From assembly GCF_003324525.1 (NCBI RefSeq), contig NZ_QGDC01000005.1, positions 1-64,000 on the forward strand: a DNA stretch of 64,000 nt, given 5' to 3'. The translations under genes and the position numbers were made by a program. Each line of letters opens with the position of its first letter. Position 1 is the stretch's first letter. Source of the stretch: Mucilaginibacter hurinus (GTDB lineage Bacteria; Bacteroidota; Bacteroidia; Sphingobacteriales; Sphingobacteriaceae). The notes under the pieces are model-generated. The model was not told the DNA's origin, made no database searches, and saw only the letters and a program-made list of their open reading frames with translations. This document shows, piece after piece, positions 54,413 to 63,054 of the stretch.

Positions 54413-55615
54413 ATGACTGAAATAGTAAGCATATCGCTCGAAAACGAAATGGATCTTGTGCTTGCCCATAAGCGATCTATGAAAGTTGCCGAGAAAATAG
54501 GGTTGACGGTGGCTACCCAAACCACTTTTGCTACAGCAGTTTCAGAAATTGCACGCGCTATTATTGAGCATACCGATCACGGAAATCTAACAATCGGGTT
54601 AGAACAGAATCAACAACGTTATAGCCTGGTGGCCTCCATGTCATATGGAATCGAAATAAAATTCGATAAGTCTGACGCCGGATTTTACTACGCGCAAAAA
54701 CTTGTGCCCGAATTTTACCTCGTTGAAGAGGACGGCAAAAACCGTATTTATATGAAGATGGGTATTCCGCGTTCACTAAAAATGGATCCGGTAAAAATCA
54801 ACGCGTTAAAAAAGTTCTTTGCTGATGAGGAGCCCTTAAATGCATATGAAGAAATTAAATTGCGTAACAAGTCGCTTCATAAACTTGCCGGTGAAAAGGA
54901 AGAGGAATTGCGGCAGTCGAAAATTATAAATGAACAAAAAACAGAGTTTATTTCGATAGCGAGCCACGAGATAAAAACGCCTATAACCATTATAAAAGCG
55001 TACACGCAAATGGCTAAAGCGCTTGACGGGCAATGCAGTGACCAGGTAAAAGTTATACTGGATAAGGTTGATGTTCAAACCACCAAGTTAATAACACTAA
55101 TCCAGCAACTACTGGATATCTCAAAAATTGAAAATGGAAGTTTTCAATACCTGAAAGAGGTGACCGAATTAAATGCGTTTGTACAGGAGATAGTAGAAAT
55201 TATAAAATATATAATACCTAATCACGAAATAACGCTAACTCTTTGCGAGGAAACACATGTGCAGGTAGATAAGTTAAGAATGGAGCAGGTGCTGTCAAAT
55301 CTTATAGGCAACGCGGCAAAATATTCCCAGAAAAACACACCTATTAACATAACGTGTACTATTAATAACAAAGGCTTTGCACAAATTACCATAACTGACC
55401 AGGGTATTGGGATGTCAAGCACCACAATTGAATCAATCTTCAACAAATTCTATCGTGATAAAGATGTTATGCAAACGCACGCCGGGTTGGGTATGGGGTT
55501 GTACATAGCATCAAAAATAGTGTCAGACCACGATGGAGAAATATGGGTGGAGAGCAAAGAAGGGCAGGGATCCAGTTTCTCATTTACCTTGCCGGCCGAA
55601 CCAGTTGCAATTTAA
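54413..55615 (+). CDS. Sensor histidine kinase with RsbT-like N-terminal domain
   Basis: 400 residues. The first about 120 residues resemble a degenerate GHKL/RsbT-type ATPase (FATAVSEIARAIIEHT; no clear G1/G2 motifs). Then a coiled coil (about 145-175), HisKA with His185 (SIASHEIKTPITI), and HATPase_c with EQVLSNLIGNAAKYS, DQGIGM and GLGMGLYIA. No membrane segment, so it is cytosolic and probably takes its signal from the stressosome. Terminal gene of the operon; its likely phosphate receiver is the single-domain regulator upstream (inference). Confidence 0.9.
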   Translation: MTEIVSISLENEMDLVLAHKRSMKVAEKIGLTVATQTTFATAVSEIARAIIEHTDHGNLTIGLEQNQQRYSLVASMSYGIEIKFDKSDAGFYYAQKLVPEFYLVEEDGKNRIYMKMGIPRSLKMDPVKINALKKFFADEEPLNAYEEIKLRNKSLHKLAGEKEEELRQSKIINEQKTEFISIASHEIKTPITIIKAYTQMAKALDGQCSDQVKVILDKVDVQTTKLITLIQQLLDISKIENGSFQYLKEVTELNAFVQEIVEIIKYIIPNHEITLTLCEETHVQVDKLRMEQVLSNLIGNAAKYSQKNTPINITCTINNKGFAQITITDQGIGMSSTTIESIFNKFYRDKDVMQTHAGLGMGLYIASKIVSDHDGEIWVESKEGQGSSFSFTLPAEPVAI

Positions 55616-55637
55616 TTATCTATCAAAATATAGATAA
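55616..55637 (+). terminator. Hairpin immediately after the histidine-kinase stop
   Basis: TTATCTAT (55616-55623) and ATAGATAA (55630-55637), perfect 8-bp arms and a CAAAAT loop, starting on the base after the TAA stop. AT-rich with no T-tract, so termination or 3'-end protection are both possible. Confidence 0.35.
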
Positions 55638-55810
55638 AGTGTGTCCCAGGTATGAGTACTGCTATATCACATTCTTTTTAATGCACAGCACAGTACCCCA
55701 CAGTTAAGCATAGCTCGTAACAGTGTTTTGTAGCTGCTTGGTTAGATTTGTTTTTACCGCTTTATGCGGTACCAATAAACTTAATAGTTAACCAATCAAT
55801 TATCAAAACC

Positions 55811-56299
55811 ATGAGAACAAGAGTGCTGATTTACAGCGCGCTGGCGTCGTTGATGCTGGCTCAGAGCTGTAAAAAAAACGAAAATCAATCTTTAAAGGAA
55901 GCTGCGGATGCGAAACCATCTAAACTTAAAACCGCGGCTACGTTTGACCAAACCGTTACTAATTTTTTTAAACGTACCACCGGCTCGGTTGCATTTGACC
56001 AGGGAAGCAGTATTCCGCTTTCAGACGGTCGTGTGCTGTGGGTAACACAGGATGCATTTTACCAGGGCTCATTATCGGGAGGAAATTTGTATTGCAACCA
56101 TTATATAGCTTACACAAATTCTATTATCATCCAACCCGCAAAAACTAACTGGTCTGCAAGCGCGCCTATGATGACCAGGACCGGAACCGTGAATAATATA
56201 GGGAATATGATTCCGGTGCAACCAGGCAGCACCTGGACCTGGCCGGGTACAGGTGTGGAAATTGGCAACTATATATGGGCAAAGCCGCGGCCCAAATGA
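55811..56299 (+). CDS. Truncated lipoprotein, short paralog of the propeller protein at 59-60 kb
   Basis: 162 residues from ATG 55811 (MRTRVLIYSALASLMLAQSC, lipobox Cys). After a short linker the sequence parallels the N-terminal third of the 59076-60182 product: TNFFKRTTGSVAFDQGSSIPLSDGRVLWVTQDA against TNFFKRTSGMIAGDGGYSVALADGRSLWLMGDS, and WPGTGVEIGNYIWAK against WPGAGIQVKDTVYVY. It stops where the paralog continues for about 240 residues, and its own terminator follows 16 nt later. It is therefore a truncated or intentionally short form rather than a frameshift with a readable remainder. An in-frame ATG at 55748 is rejected in favour of the signal-peptide start. Confidence 0.65.
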   Translation: MRTRVLIYSALASLMLAQSCKKNENQSLKEAADAKPSKLKTAATFDQTVTNFFKRTTGSVAFDQGSSIPLSDGRVLWVTQDAFYQGSLSGGNLYCNHYIAYTNSIIIQPAKTNWSASAPMMTRTGTVNNIGNMIPVQPGSTWTWPGTGVEIGNYIWAKPRPK

Positions 56300-56314
56300 T
56301 TTTGGAGAATACAA

Positions 56315-56341
56315 GGCGCCATATAGAGGTGCCGTTTTTTT
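56315..56341 (+). terminator. Rho-independent terminator after the short lipoprotein gene
   Basis: GGCGCC (56315-56320) pairs with GGTGCC (56328-56333, one G-T wobble) around a 7-nt loop, followed by a G and T7. Its position right after the stop confirms that no longer product is encoded downstream. Confidence 0.75.
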
Positions 56342-56415
56342 ACACTGAACGGCCTTCACTATAACATGCTTCAAGATAATGAGCATGGTACTGCCTCAAG
56401 GCGAATATGTACTTA

Positions 56416-56601
56416 TTAAGCCTTTTTTAGTCTTTCCCGGCTTTTAAAAACATAGTATACAATAGCCGCTAAAGGTATTATAAGCATTAGCCACGAAACC
56501 ATATCCCAAGCATCGTCGCCTGTTAGTGCAGATATTAAACCTATGCTGCTGATTATTGCGAAAACTAATGGCAGCAGCCAAACGTGTAAAAAATTTTTCA
56601 T
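56416..56601 (-). CDS. Small two-helix membrane protein in PepSY operon
   Basis: 61 residues with two membrane helices (WLLPLVFAIISSIGLISAL and MVSWLMLIIPLAAIVYYVF) and a basic tail (KSRERLKKA). Its ATG overlaps the PepSY stop as ATGA, so it is cotranslated with that gene and probably assists it. No family name is recognised. Confidence 0.7.
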   Translation of the reverse strand: MKNFLHVWLLPLVFAIISSIGLISALTGDDAWDMVSWLMLIIPLAAIVYYVFKSRERLKKA

Positions 56602-57752
56602 GCCATCTCTTTTGTCAGGTGATAAGTAGCTTCAAGTCGGGCTAGTTGGTCGCGGGTTGATTTATTGCGCGCGAACCATAGATACAGACCGCTGCCTAAT
56701 ACTACAATTGTTGCAATATCAAAAAGCGCCCATATTACTTTTAAAGGGATACCCCCATAATCGCCAAAGTGAAGCGGCTCAGATATAAACAATGTATTTA
56801 CGTACCATGGCATATCCCTTATATCAGTGAGCGTCCCGGTTTTTGCATCAATTAAAGCTGGCTTTAAAATACGGGAAGTTAACGGCGTTGTGCCCTGTAC
56901 AAATATGGCGTAATGATGCTTGCTGGAGAACATAGTGCCCGGGAACGCTACTATGTACGGACGCATTAAAGCCTCCTTCGCCTGTACCTTTTTAACCGCG
57001 GCGTCTAAAGAAGTTAATTTTCCGCTTAACGGCGCCGCATTTTTGTATGGGGCGGTCATCTCGGCCAATTGGCCTTGTTGCCACAGCCCCAGCACCACAT
57101 CAGATAAAGTGTTTATTACACCGGTAAAACCAACCACTGTTGCCCAGGTGAGGGTTACAATGCCCAGCAGGTTGTGCATATCCAGCCATTTTAGCCTGCT
57201 GGATCTTTCGGTACGGATCATCCCAAAATCAAACTTTTTCATGATGGGGCCGTAAAGCATAATACCCGATATGATTGCGATTATAAACAGTATGCCCATT
57301 AAACCCATAAATAATTTGCCGGGTATACCGGCAAACATATCCACGTGCAACCTAAACATAGTGTACATAAAGCCTTCCTGTACTTCCGGCGTTTCCTCAA
57401 TTTTACCACTGAACGAATTTATAATTACATATTTATCGGTTTCATAATGAGACATGAGCGAGTCACCCATAGTAATACTGATGTTACCAGGATGCTCTCT
57501 ATCCCAATACAACAGTTTTACAACCCTCCCTTTAAATCGGTTCTGTGCTGTTACTAATAACTCATCAAGTGGTTTCGTGGTAGCTGCAACCTGAGTTTCT
57601 TGGGTTTTTTCTTTTTCAGAGAAGTGCTCTATTTCCTCATGGAATATCAGTGGCAGGCCCGTTAAACATAGGAGCAGTAAAAAGGCGGTGCAAATTAAAC
57701 TGGTCCATTTGTGCCACCAAAACCAACGCTTAACACTTTTTATTGTAGTCAT
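56598..57752 (-). CDS. PepSY-associated TM-helix protein (iron/siderophore-associated reductase family)
   Basis: 384 residues, four membrane segments: an N-terminal helix after WFWWHKWTSLICTAFLLLLC, then helices at about 140-160, 190-215 and near the C-terminus (VIWALFDIATIVVLGSGLYLW), with PepSY-like periplasmic regions between. Family members often sit beside TonB-dependent siderophore receptors and are thought to reduce ferric-siderophores. Here no receptor is adjacent, only a coupled small membrane protein. Confidence 0.88.
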   Translation of the reverse strand: MTTIKSVKRWFWWHKWTSLICTAFLLLLCLTGLPLIFHEEIEHFSEKEKTQETQVAATTKPLDELLVTAQNRFKGRVVKLLYWDREHPGNISITMGDSLMSHYETDKYVIINSFSGKIEETPEVQEGFMYTMFRLHVDMFAGIPGKLFMGLMGILFIIAIISGIMLYGPIMKKFDFGMIRTERSSRLKWLDMHNLLGIVTLTWATVVGFTGVINTLSDVVLGLWQQGQLAEMTAPYKNAAPLSGKLTSLDAAVKKVQAKEALMRPYIVAFPGTMFSSKHHYAIFVQGTTPLTSRILKPALIDAKTGTLTDIRDMPWYVNTLFISEPLHFGDYGGIPLKVIWALFDIATIVVLGSGLYLWFARNKSTRDQLARLEATYHLTKEMA

Positions 57753-57915
57753 TTAGCAGCTTATTTATAAACGTTCTAAATATAGTGTTAATTCTGAACA
57801 AAATAAATTAGATAAAGGAATGGGCTACCAATTATGCACATGTAGACGAAAAAATGCTTACTAATACTTGCATTGTAACAATTTCTTTAGAAAAATAATT
57901 TTCCGTAATAACTCA

Positions 57916-57923
57916 TAACTTTG
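57916..57923 (+). promoter_or_regulatory. Candidate -7 element for the secreted phosphatase gene
   Basis: TAACTTTG, a TAnnTTTG match, 49 nt upstream of the ATG at 57972, in the spacer divergent from the PepSY operon. Confidence 0.4.
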
Positions 57924-57971
57924 GCACTTGTATTTACAAGTTCTCTTTAAGACCTATTAATCACATTTAAA

Positions 57972-59054
57972 ATGAAAAAATTTGTAATTCTCTCACTATC
58001 AATCTTTATCAGCGCATCTGTATTTGCACAAGGCAAAACAAAAAATATTATAGTTGTCACCCTGGACGGCTATCGTTGGCAGGAGCTTTTTCGCGGTCCT
58101 GATTCAGTTAAGCTTTTCAAACGCAGTTTTTTTGGTCAGGACTCGGTATGGAAAATAAAGAAGCATTGGAATGGCAAAACCGCTGCGGAACGCCGAGAAA
58201 AGCTGATGCCTTTTTTTTGGAATACTATTGCCAAACAAGGCCAAATATATGGTAACCGCGATTTAGGAAATTATGTTAATGTTACCAACCCGTTTAAAGT
58301 ATCGCATGCCGGCTATAGCGAAATGTTTATCGGTTATGCCGATCCGAAAAGGAGTAACGGCTCGCCAAATAACCCGCATGAAAATATATTTGAATTTTTT
58401 AACAAGCAGTCCGGCTACAAGGACAAAGTAGCCGTTATAACCTCATGGGATGAGTATTATCGTATTTTAAACAGCGAAAGAAATAAGTTTCCTATTTACT
58501 CCGGTTGGGTTGATATCGGCGGAAAACTTAACGAAACCCAGAAACTTTTAAATAAGCAGCAGCATTATATGCCAAAAATATTTGGAACAACAGAAAGGCT
58601 TGATGTAGCTACCTATCCTATGGCTAAAGAATATATTAAGCAAAATCATCCCAAAGTATTTTACCTGGCATTTATTGATACCGATGCTTTTGCCCACCGC
58701 GGGCAATACGATTTTTACCTGGATGCCGCGCACAATACGGATGATATGATAGCGGATCTGTGGGCGCAAATCCAAGGTGACCCTTTTTATAAAGATAAAA
58801 CTACTTTGTTCATCACTACCGATCATGGACGTGGCGAAGAAGCCGACTGGACAGATCACGGCCGTAAGGTGCCGGAAGCCGACCAGATATGGTTTGCCGT
58901 AATGGGCCCTGATACGCAGCCATTGGGTGAAATTAAAGAGTCGGGGCAGCTTTACCAAAAGCAATTTGCCAAAACTATAGCCGCATTATTAGGGTTCGAT
59001 TTCGTTAGCCCAAACCCCATTGGCGATGTGATTCAGAGTGTACTAAAAAAGTGA
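57972..59054 (+). CDS. Secreted alkaline-phosphatase-superfamily hydrolase
   Basis: 360 residues, signal peptide (SASVFAQ), then the alkaline phosphatase/phosphodiesterase fold. Metal-binding TLDGYRW, a candidate nucleophile in KVSHAGYSE, and the later Asp/His set DTDAFAHRG, TTDHGRGEE and TDHGRK. The exact reaction (phosphatase, phosphodiesterase or sulfatase) cannot be told. It is followed 21 nt later by a propeller-like protein gene. Confidence 0.85.
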   Translation: MKKFVILSLSIFISASVFAQGKTKNIIVVTLDGYRWQELFRGPDSVKLFKRSFFGQDSVWKIKKHWNGKTAAERREKLMPFFWNTIAKQGQIYGNRDLGNYVNVTNPFKVSHAGYSEMFIGYADPKRSNGSPNNPHENIFEFFNKQSGYKDKVAVITSWDEYYRILNSERNKFPIYSGWVDIGGKLNETQKLLNKQQHYMPKIFGTTERLDVATYPMAKEYIKQNHPKVFYLAFIDTDAFAHRGQYDFYLDAAHNTDDMIADLWAQIQGDPFYKDKTTLFITTDHGRGEEADWTDHGRKVPEADQIWFAVMGPDTQPLGEIKESGQLYQKQFAKTIAALLGFDFVSPNPIGDVIQSVLKK

Positions 59055-59075
59055 TCATAAATTAATTTATAATAA

Positions 59076-60182
59076 GTGAAAAGAACCGCCACCCTCGCAG
59101 CCCTATTTATTCTGTTAACCGCGTCACAAATATTTGCACAACCTAAAATGCCCCGGGCTTACCGAGATACGGTAGCCACCAATTTTTTTAAACGGACCAG
59201 TGGAATGATAGCCGGCGACGGAGGATACAGTGTCGCATTGGCCGATGGCCGTTCCTTGTGGCTAATGGGTGATAGTCATATTGATGATTATGACCCCGCA
59301 ACCGGTTCCATTCCATGTATTTTTCAGGTTAACAACAGCGCTGTATTACAGGCTGCTAACAGCTGGAAGCAGGAAGATACAAAGACACTTACAAGTAATG
59401 GGCCGGGCAGGAAAAGCTTTTTTAAATCAAGCGATGATGATAAGGATTTTTATTGGCCGGGTGCCGGCATTCAGGTGAAAGATACGGTGTATGTGTATTG
59501 TTCAGGCGTTAAAATTATAGGTTCGGGGGTAATGGGCTTTGCCCCAACGGGGAAACATGTATTGGCAAAACTAAAATTCCCCGAAATGACTGTTAAAGGT
59601 TACATCACACTGAATATACCAGACAAAATGGGTTACGGATCGGCATTTATAAAAGATGGTAAATACATATACGTTTATGGACATAAACACTCGTTTGGTA
59701 TAAGCGACATTTATGTAGCCCGCTTTCCGGTAAGTAACTTTTATGCCAGGTGGGATTACTGGGATGGTAAAAGCTGGCAAAAAGACCCGCTTAAGTCAGC
59801 GGTAATAGGCTCCACTAACGGTGGCACGCCTATGGTTACCAAGTTAAAAAACAAAATTGTGCTTGTCGGGTCGGAGTTAAGTGTAGATTGTGATCAGGGT
59901 ACCAAGATTTACGCAGCAACGAGCACTAATTTTACCGGCCCTTTTTCTGAAAAAAGAGTAATTCATACTATTGATGACCGCAAGGATGGCCATTCACCTT
60001 TTTTCTACCTGCCGGCTATTCACTCACAATTTAGTACAGCCGACAAAGACGTCTTGTTAACGTACAGTATTAATGGCTACGGTAAATGTGCAGAATGGTG
60101 TATTAACGGCCGGGCTAACCCTAATGATTACCAGTTACAGGCTGTGCGCGTACCTTTAAAACTAATTGACCCGGCACTATGA
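59076..60182 (+). CDS. Secreted five-bladed-propeller-like protein (DUF5005/DUF4185-like)
   Basis: 368 residues from a GTG start followed by a clear signal peptide (KRTATLAALFILLTASQIFAQ). Repeated beta-rich blades such as DGRSLWLMGDSHID, YVYGHKHSFGISDIYVARF and KIVLVGSELSVDCDQGTKIYAATS suggest a glycoside-hydrolase-like or binding propeller; family naming is tentative. A truncated paralog lies 3 kb upstream at 55.8 kb. Together with the phosphatase it is likely part of one operon. Confidence 0.68.
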   Translation: MKRTATLAALFILLTASQIFAQPKMPRAYRDTVATNFFKRTSGMIAGDGGYSVALADGRSLWLMGDSHIDDYDPATGSIPCIFQVNNSAVLQAANSWKQEDTKTLTSNGPGRKSFFKSSDDDKDFYWPGAGIQVKDTVYVYCSGVKIIGSGVMGFAPTGKHVLAKLKFPEMTVKGYITLNIPDKMGYGSAFIKDGKYIYVYGHKHSFGISDIYVARFPVSNFYARWDYWDGKSWQKDPLKSAVIGSTNGGTPMVTKLKNKIVLVGSELSVDCDQGTKIYAATSTNFTGPFSEKRVIHTIDDRKDGHSPFFYLPAIHSQFSTADKDVLLTYSINGYGKCAEWCINGRANPNDYQLQAVRVPLKLIDPAL

Positions 60183-60270
60183 CGTTGTTCTTTGTTATGT
60201 TAAATACTTAAAATTTTATATATTTTGCAATCGATTGTAAATAAACACCAGTTTACCAATATCCCTGATT

Positions 60271-61710
60271 ATGAGCGAACAAAACGAGAAAGATTCATCA
60301 AGGCGCAGTTTTCTAAAAAACTCCGTTAAAGGAGCGGCATTAGGAGCGGTGGCATTATCCGGTTTCCCTACCATTGTGCCGGCAAGTGTTTTAGGAAAGG
60401 ATGCGCCTAGCAATAAAATAAACATTGGTATGATAGGCATGGGTCGTATTGGCCATATGTCTGAGTTGATGGGTTTATTAGGACAGCCAAATGTTAATAT
60501 TATAGCTGCGTGCGATGTAGACAGCAAGCGTATAGATGAGGGAAAAGCTGCCATAAATAAACATTATGCAGCAAAAAGTGGCAAAAGCTATGACGGCACC
60601 CAAGGCTACGGCGATTACCGCGAAATGTTACGGAACAAGGACATAGACGCTGTAACCGTAAGTACGCCAGACCATTGGCATGCCATAATGGGTATTGATG
60701 CTGTACGTGCCGGTAAAGATGTTTATCTGCAAAAACCGGCATCGCTTACTATAGCCGATGGCCGTGCGCTGAGTAACGAGGTGCACCGCACCGGGCGCAT
60801 ACTGCAAATTGGAAGCCAGCAGCGCTCTACACCGCAATTTAAAAAAGCTTGTGAATTGGTACGAAACGGCCGGATAGGTAAAGTGCATACGGTTTATGTA
60901 GGATTACCAATTGACGACCCTAAACAAGCGCGGCCTGAACCTATTATGCCGGTACCTGAAAACTTAAATTATGATATGTGGCTTGGCCCTACACCCTACG
61001 TGCCGTATACCGAGAGGCGGGTGCATTCGCAAAAAGGCATTTACGCGGAAAGGCCCGGGTGGCTGCGGTGCGAGCAGTTTGGCGCAGGTATGATAACCGG
61101 GTGGGGAGCCCACCATTATGATATTGTGAATTGGGCGCTAGATACAGAGTACACAGGTCCAACCGAAATATCTGCAAAAGCAGAGTGGCCGGATCCCGCA
61201 GCCCTTTGGGATGTGCACGGTCCCTTTAAAGCCGAAGCATTATTTCCGGGCGATGTAAAGGTGCTGGCCAGCGACAGCTACGCCAACGGTGTTCGGTTTG
61301 AAGGCACTGAGGGGTGGATATTTGTATCAAGGGGTGATATAAAAACTACCGCTACTGATCCTGTATCCAAAGGTAAAACCATGAAAGCGCTTGACGCAAG
61401 CAACCCTAAAATACTCGAGTCAGTTATAGGCCCCGATGAGATACATTTATACAACAGTACCAATCATCATGCTGACTGGATACAGGCTATTATCAGCCGC
61501 AAAGATCCTATAGCGCCGGTAGAGGTAGGACACAGGGCTTGCAGCGTTTGCATGCTTACTCACATTGCCATGAAACTTAAACGCAAGTTATACTGGGACC
61601 CTATAATGGAGCGGTTTAAAAATGATGATGAAGCCAACTTTATGCTATCGCGCGAGCAACGGTGGCCCTATCAAATGAATGTAGGTTACAACCTGGTAAC
61701 CAAGCCGTAA
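60271..61710 (+). CDS. Tat-exported Gfo/Idh/MocA family oxidoreductase
   Basis: 479 residues. Twin-arginine signal (SSRRSFLKNSVKGAALGAVAL), then an NAD(P)-binding Rossmann fold (INIGMIGMGRIGHMSELMG) and a C-terminal substrate domain with the conserved Lys in DVYLQKPASL. Export with a bound cofactor through Tat fits a periplasmic glycan-modifying or sugar-oxidising enzyme, common in Bacteroidota. Substrate unknown. Confidence 0.9.
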   Translation: MSEQNEKDSSRRSFLKNSVKGAALGAVALSGFPTIVPASVLGKDAPSNKINIGMIGMGRIGHMSELMGLLGQPNVNIIAACDVDSKRIDEGKAAINKHYAAKSGKSYDGTQGYGDYREMLRNKDIDAVTVSTPDHWHAIMGIDAVRAGKDVYLQKPASLTIADGRALSNEVHRTGRILQIGSQQRSTPQFKKACELVRNGRIGKVHTVYVGLPIDDPKQARPEPIMPVPENLNYDMWLGPTPYVPYTERRVHSQKGIYAERPGWLRCEQFGAGMITGWGAHHYDIVNWALDTEYTGPTEISAKAEWPDPAALWDVHGPFKAEALFPGDVKVLASDSYANGVRFEGTEGWIFVSRGDIKTTATDPVSKGKTMKALDASNPKILESVIGPDEIHLYNSTNHHADWIQAIISRKDPIAPVEVGHRACSVCMLTHIAMKLKRKLYWDPIMERFKNDDEANFMLSREQRWPYQMNVGYNLVTKP

Positions 61711-61725
61711 GGACGTAAAGTATTG

Positions 61726-61761
61726 AACTATAAGAGCAGCGGATAAGCTGCTCTTGTAGTT
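61726..61761. terminator. Bidirectional hairpin between convergent oxidoreductase and phosphatase genes
   Basis: A 15-bp stem, AACTATAAGAGCAGC (61726-61740) against GCTGCTCTTGTAGTT (61747-61761) with one G-T pair, and a 6-nt loop. It lies between two converging stop codons with A/T flanks. Confidence 0.7.
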
Positions 61762-61770
61762 TATACTCAG

Positions 61771-63009
61771 TTAGAATATTTTTAGCGTGAGTAGTGTAAC
61801 ATCATCAATAGGCCTCGCTTTTACGTGCTGACCTATATGATCAAGTATAGATTGATTAAATTGTTCAGGCGATAATTTGCCATTTTTTACCACGCAGCCG
61901 TGTAATCTGTCCTCATTCCAAATCTTTGAAACGTCGGGCTCATGGTCCATTAAGCCATCAGTATAATTAAATATTAAGGTTTCTGGATCTATGTCTACCT
62001 CACCCTGGTTTAAAAAAGGCAGATCCTCAAACGCCCCTATCATGGTAGTGCCTAACTTTAACTGTATAGCTTCGCCATTGGAATATAGGATAGCCGGATT
62101 ATGTCCGGCGTTGATATAATTAAGTTTGCGGGTGTTTTGGTTGTATTTGGCTAAAAACATGGTTATAAATTTTTCGCCTTTGGTGTTTTTCAACACAATT
62201 TGGTTGAGCCGGTCAATAATATTGGTAAGGTCATCTTCAACAGTAGCCCACGCGCGGAGGCTAGCCTGGAAGTTTGCCATTAACAGTGCCGCCGATATAC
62301 CCTTGCCCGAAACGTCGGCTATGCACCACAAAAACTCATGATCATTTATCCGTATAAAATCAAAATAATCGCCGCCAATATTTTGATGGGGCAGGTATCG
62401 TGCATTCAGTTCAACAAAGCTGTCTTTATGTACGCGCACTGGTATCAGCATATTTTGGACTTCGCCCGCAAGTTCCATTTCACGGTGAAAACGCTCTGAC
62501 AGCAGCCGCTCTTTAAACAGTTTTTTATTTTCTAAACCCACCAGTACCACGTTTATAAGCGTTTGCATAAAGTTGAGATCATTGCTCAACATTTCATCTG
62601 TCCAGTCAAAATTACCAATCAATGCGTAAGCTATCGGCTTATTCTTTTGATAGAAAGGGATAAAGTAATCATACCGCGTTAAAACAGGGTTTTTGCTGCC
62701 AGCCAATGGAGCCGGTTCTTTTACCTTTTTGAGTTGCTGGCAAGCCTTATAAAGTTCGCGGATTGGCTCAAATTCACCGCCATATTTTGCTATGCAAACA
62801 AAATCACCTTCATCCTCAATTAAAAAACGCAGGCGGCCTATGTGCAGATAGTTTTGAAAAATTACCTCCAGCATTTGTATTAAAACAGGCGTGGCCATGT
62901 TTTTATTGATAGCCCGTGTTATTTCAAGTAAAGAGTTTAACTCCGATTGCCGTTTCAGCAGCAATCTAATCAAATCATCTTCACCCGAATTAGCTTCAAT
63001 ATGCTGCAT
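61771..63009 (-). CDS. GAF-like plus SpoIIE/PP2C phosphatase (RsbU/RsbP-like)
   Basis: 412 residues. An N-terminal GAF-like sensor (about 20-160), a linking helix (about 165-190; REMELAGEVQNMLIP), then SpoIIE phosphatase (about 195-410) with GGDYFDF, IADVSGKG, NAGHNP, YTDGL and a terminal DDVTLL. The helix plus EVQNMLIP is the RsbU/P-type linker that receives RsbT in Bacillus. It lies 6 kb from the stressosome and is a candidate downstream target (inference). Cytosolic. Confidence 0.9.
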   Translation of the reverse strand: MQHIEANSGEDDLIRLLLKRQSELNSLLEITRAINKNMATPVLIQMLEVIFQNYLHIGRLRFLIEDEGDFVCIAKYGGEFEPIRELYKACQQLKKVKEPAPLAGSKNPVLTRYDYFIPFYQKNKPIAYALIGNFDWTDEMLSNDLNFMQTLINVVLVGLENKKLFKERLLSERFHREMELAGEVQNMLIPVRVHKDSFVELNARYLPHQNIGGDYFDFIRINDHEFLWCIADVSGKGISAALLMANFQASLRAWATVEDDLTNIIDRLNQIVLKNTKGEKFITMFLAKYNQNTRKLNYINAGHNPAILYSNGEAIQLKLGTTMIGAFEDLPFLNQGEVDIDPETLIFNYTDGLMDHEPDVSKIWNEDRLHGCVVKNGKLSPEQFNQSILDHIGQHVKARPIDDVTLLTLKIF

Positions 63010-63054
63010 TGGTTTATTTGAGAGAGGTTTTTATAAAATTATAAAATAAATCTT

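Noticed and set aside
55748..55810. Longer start for the truncated lipoprotein
   Set aside because: The added residues do not form a signal peptide; ATG 55811 directly begins the lipoprotein signal.
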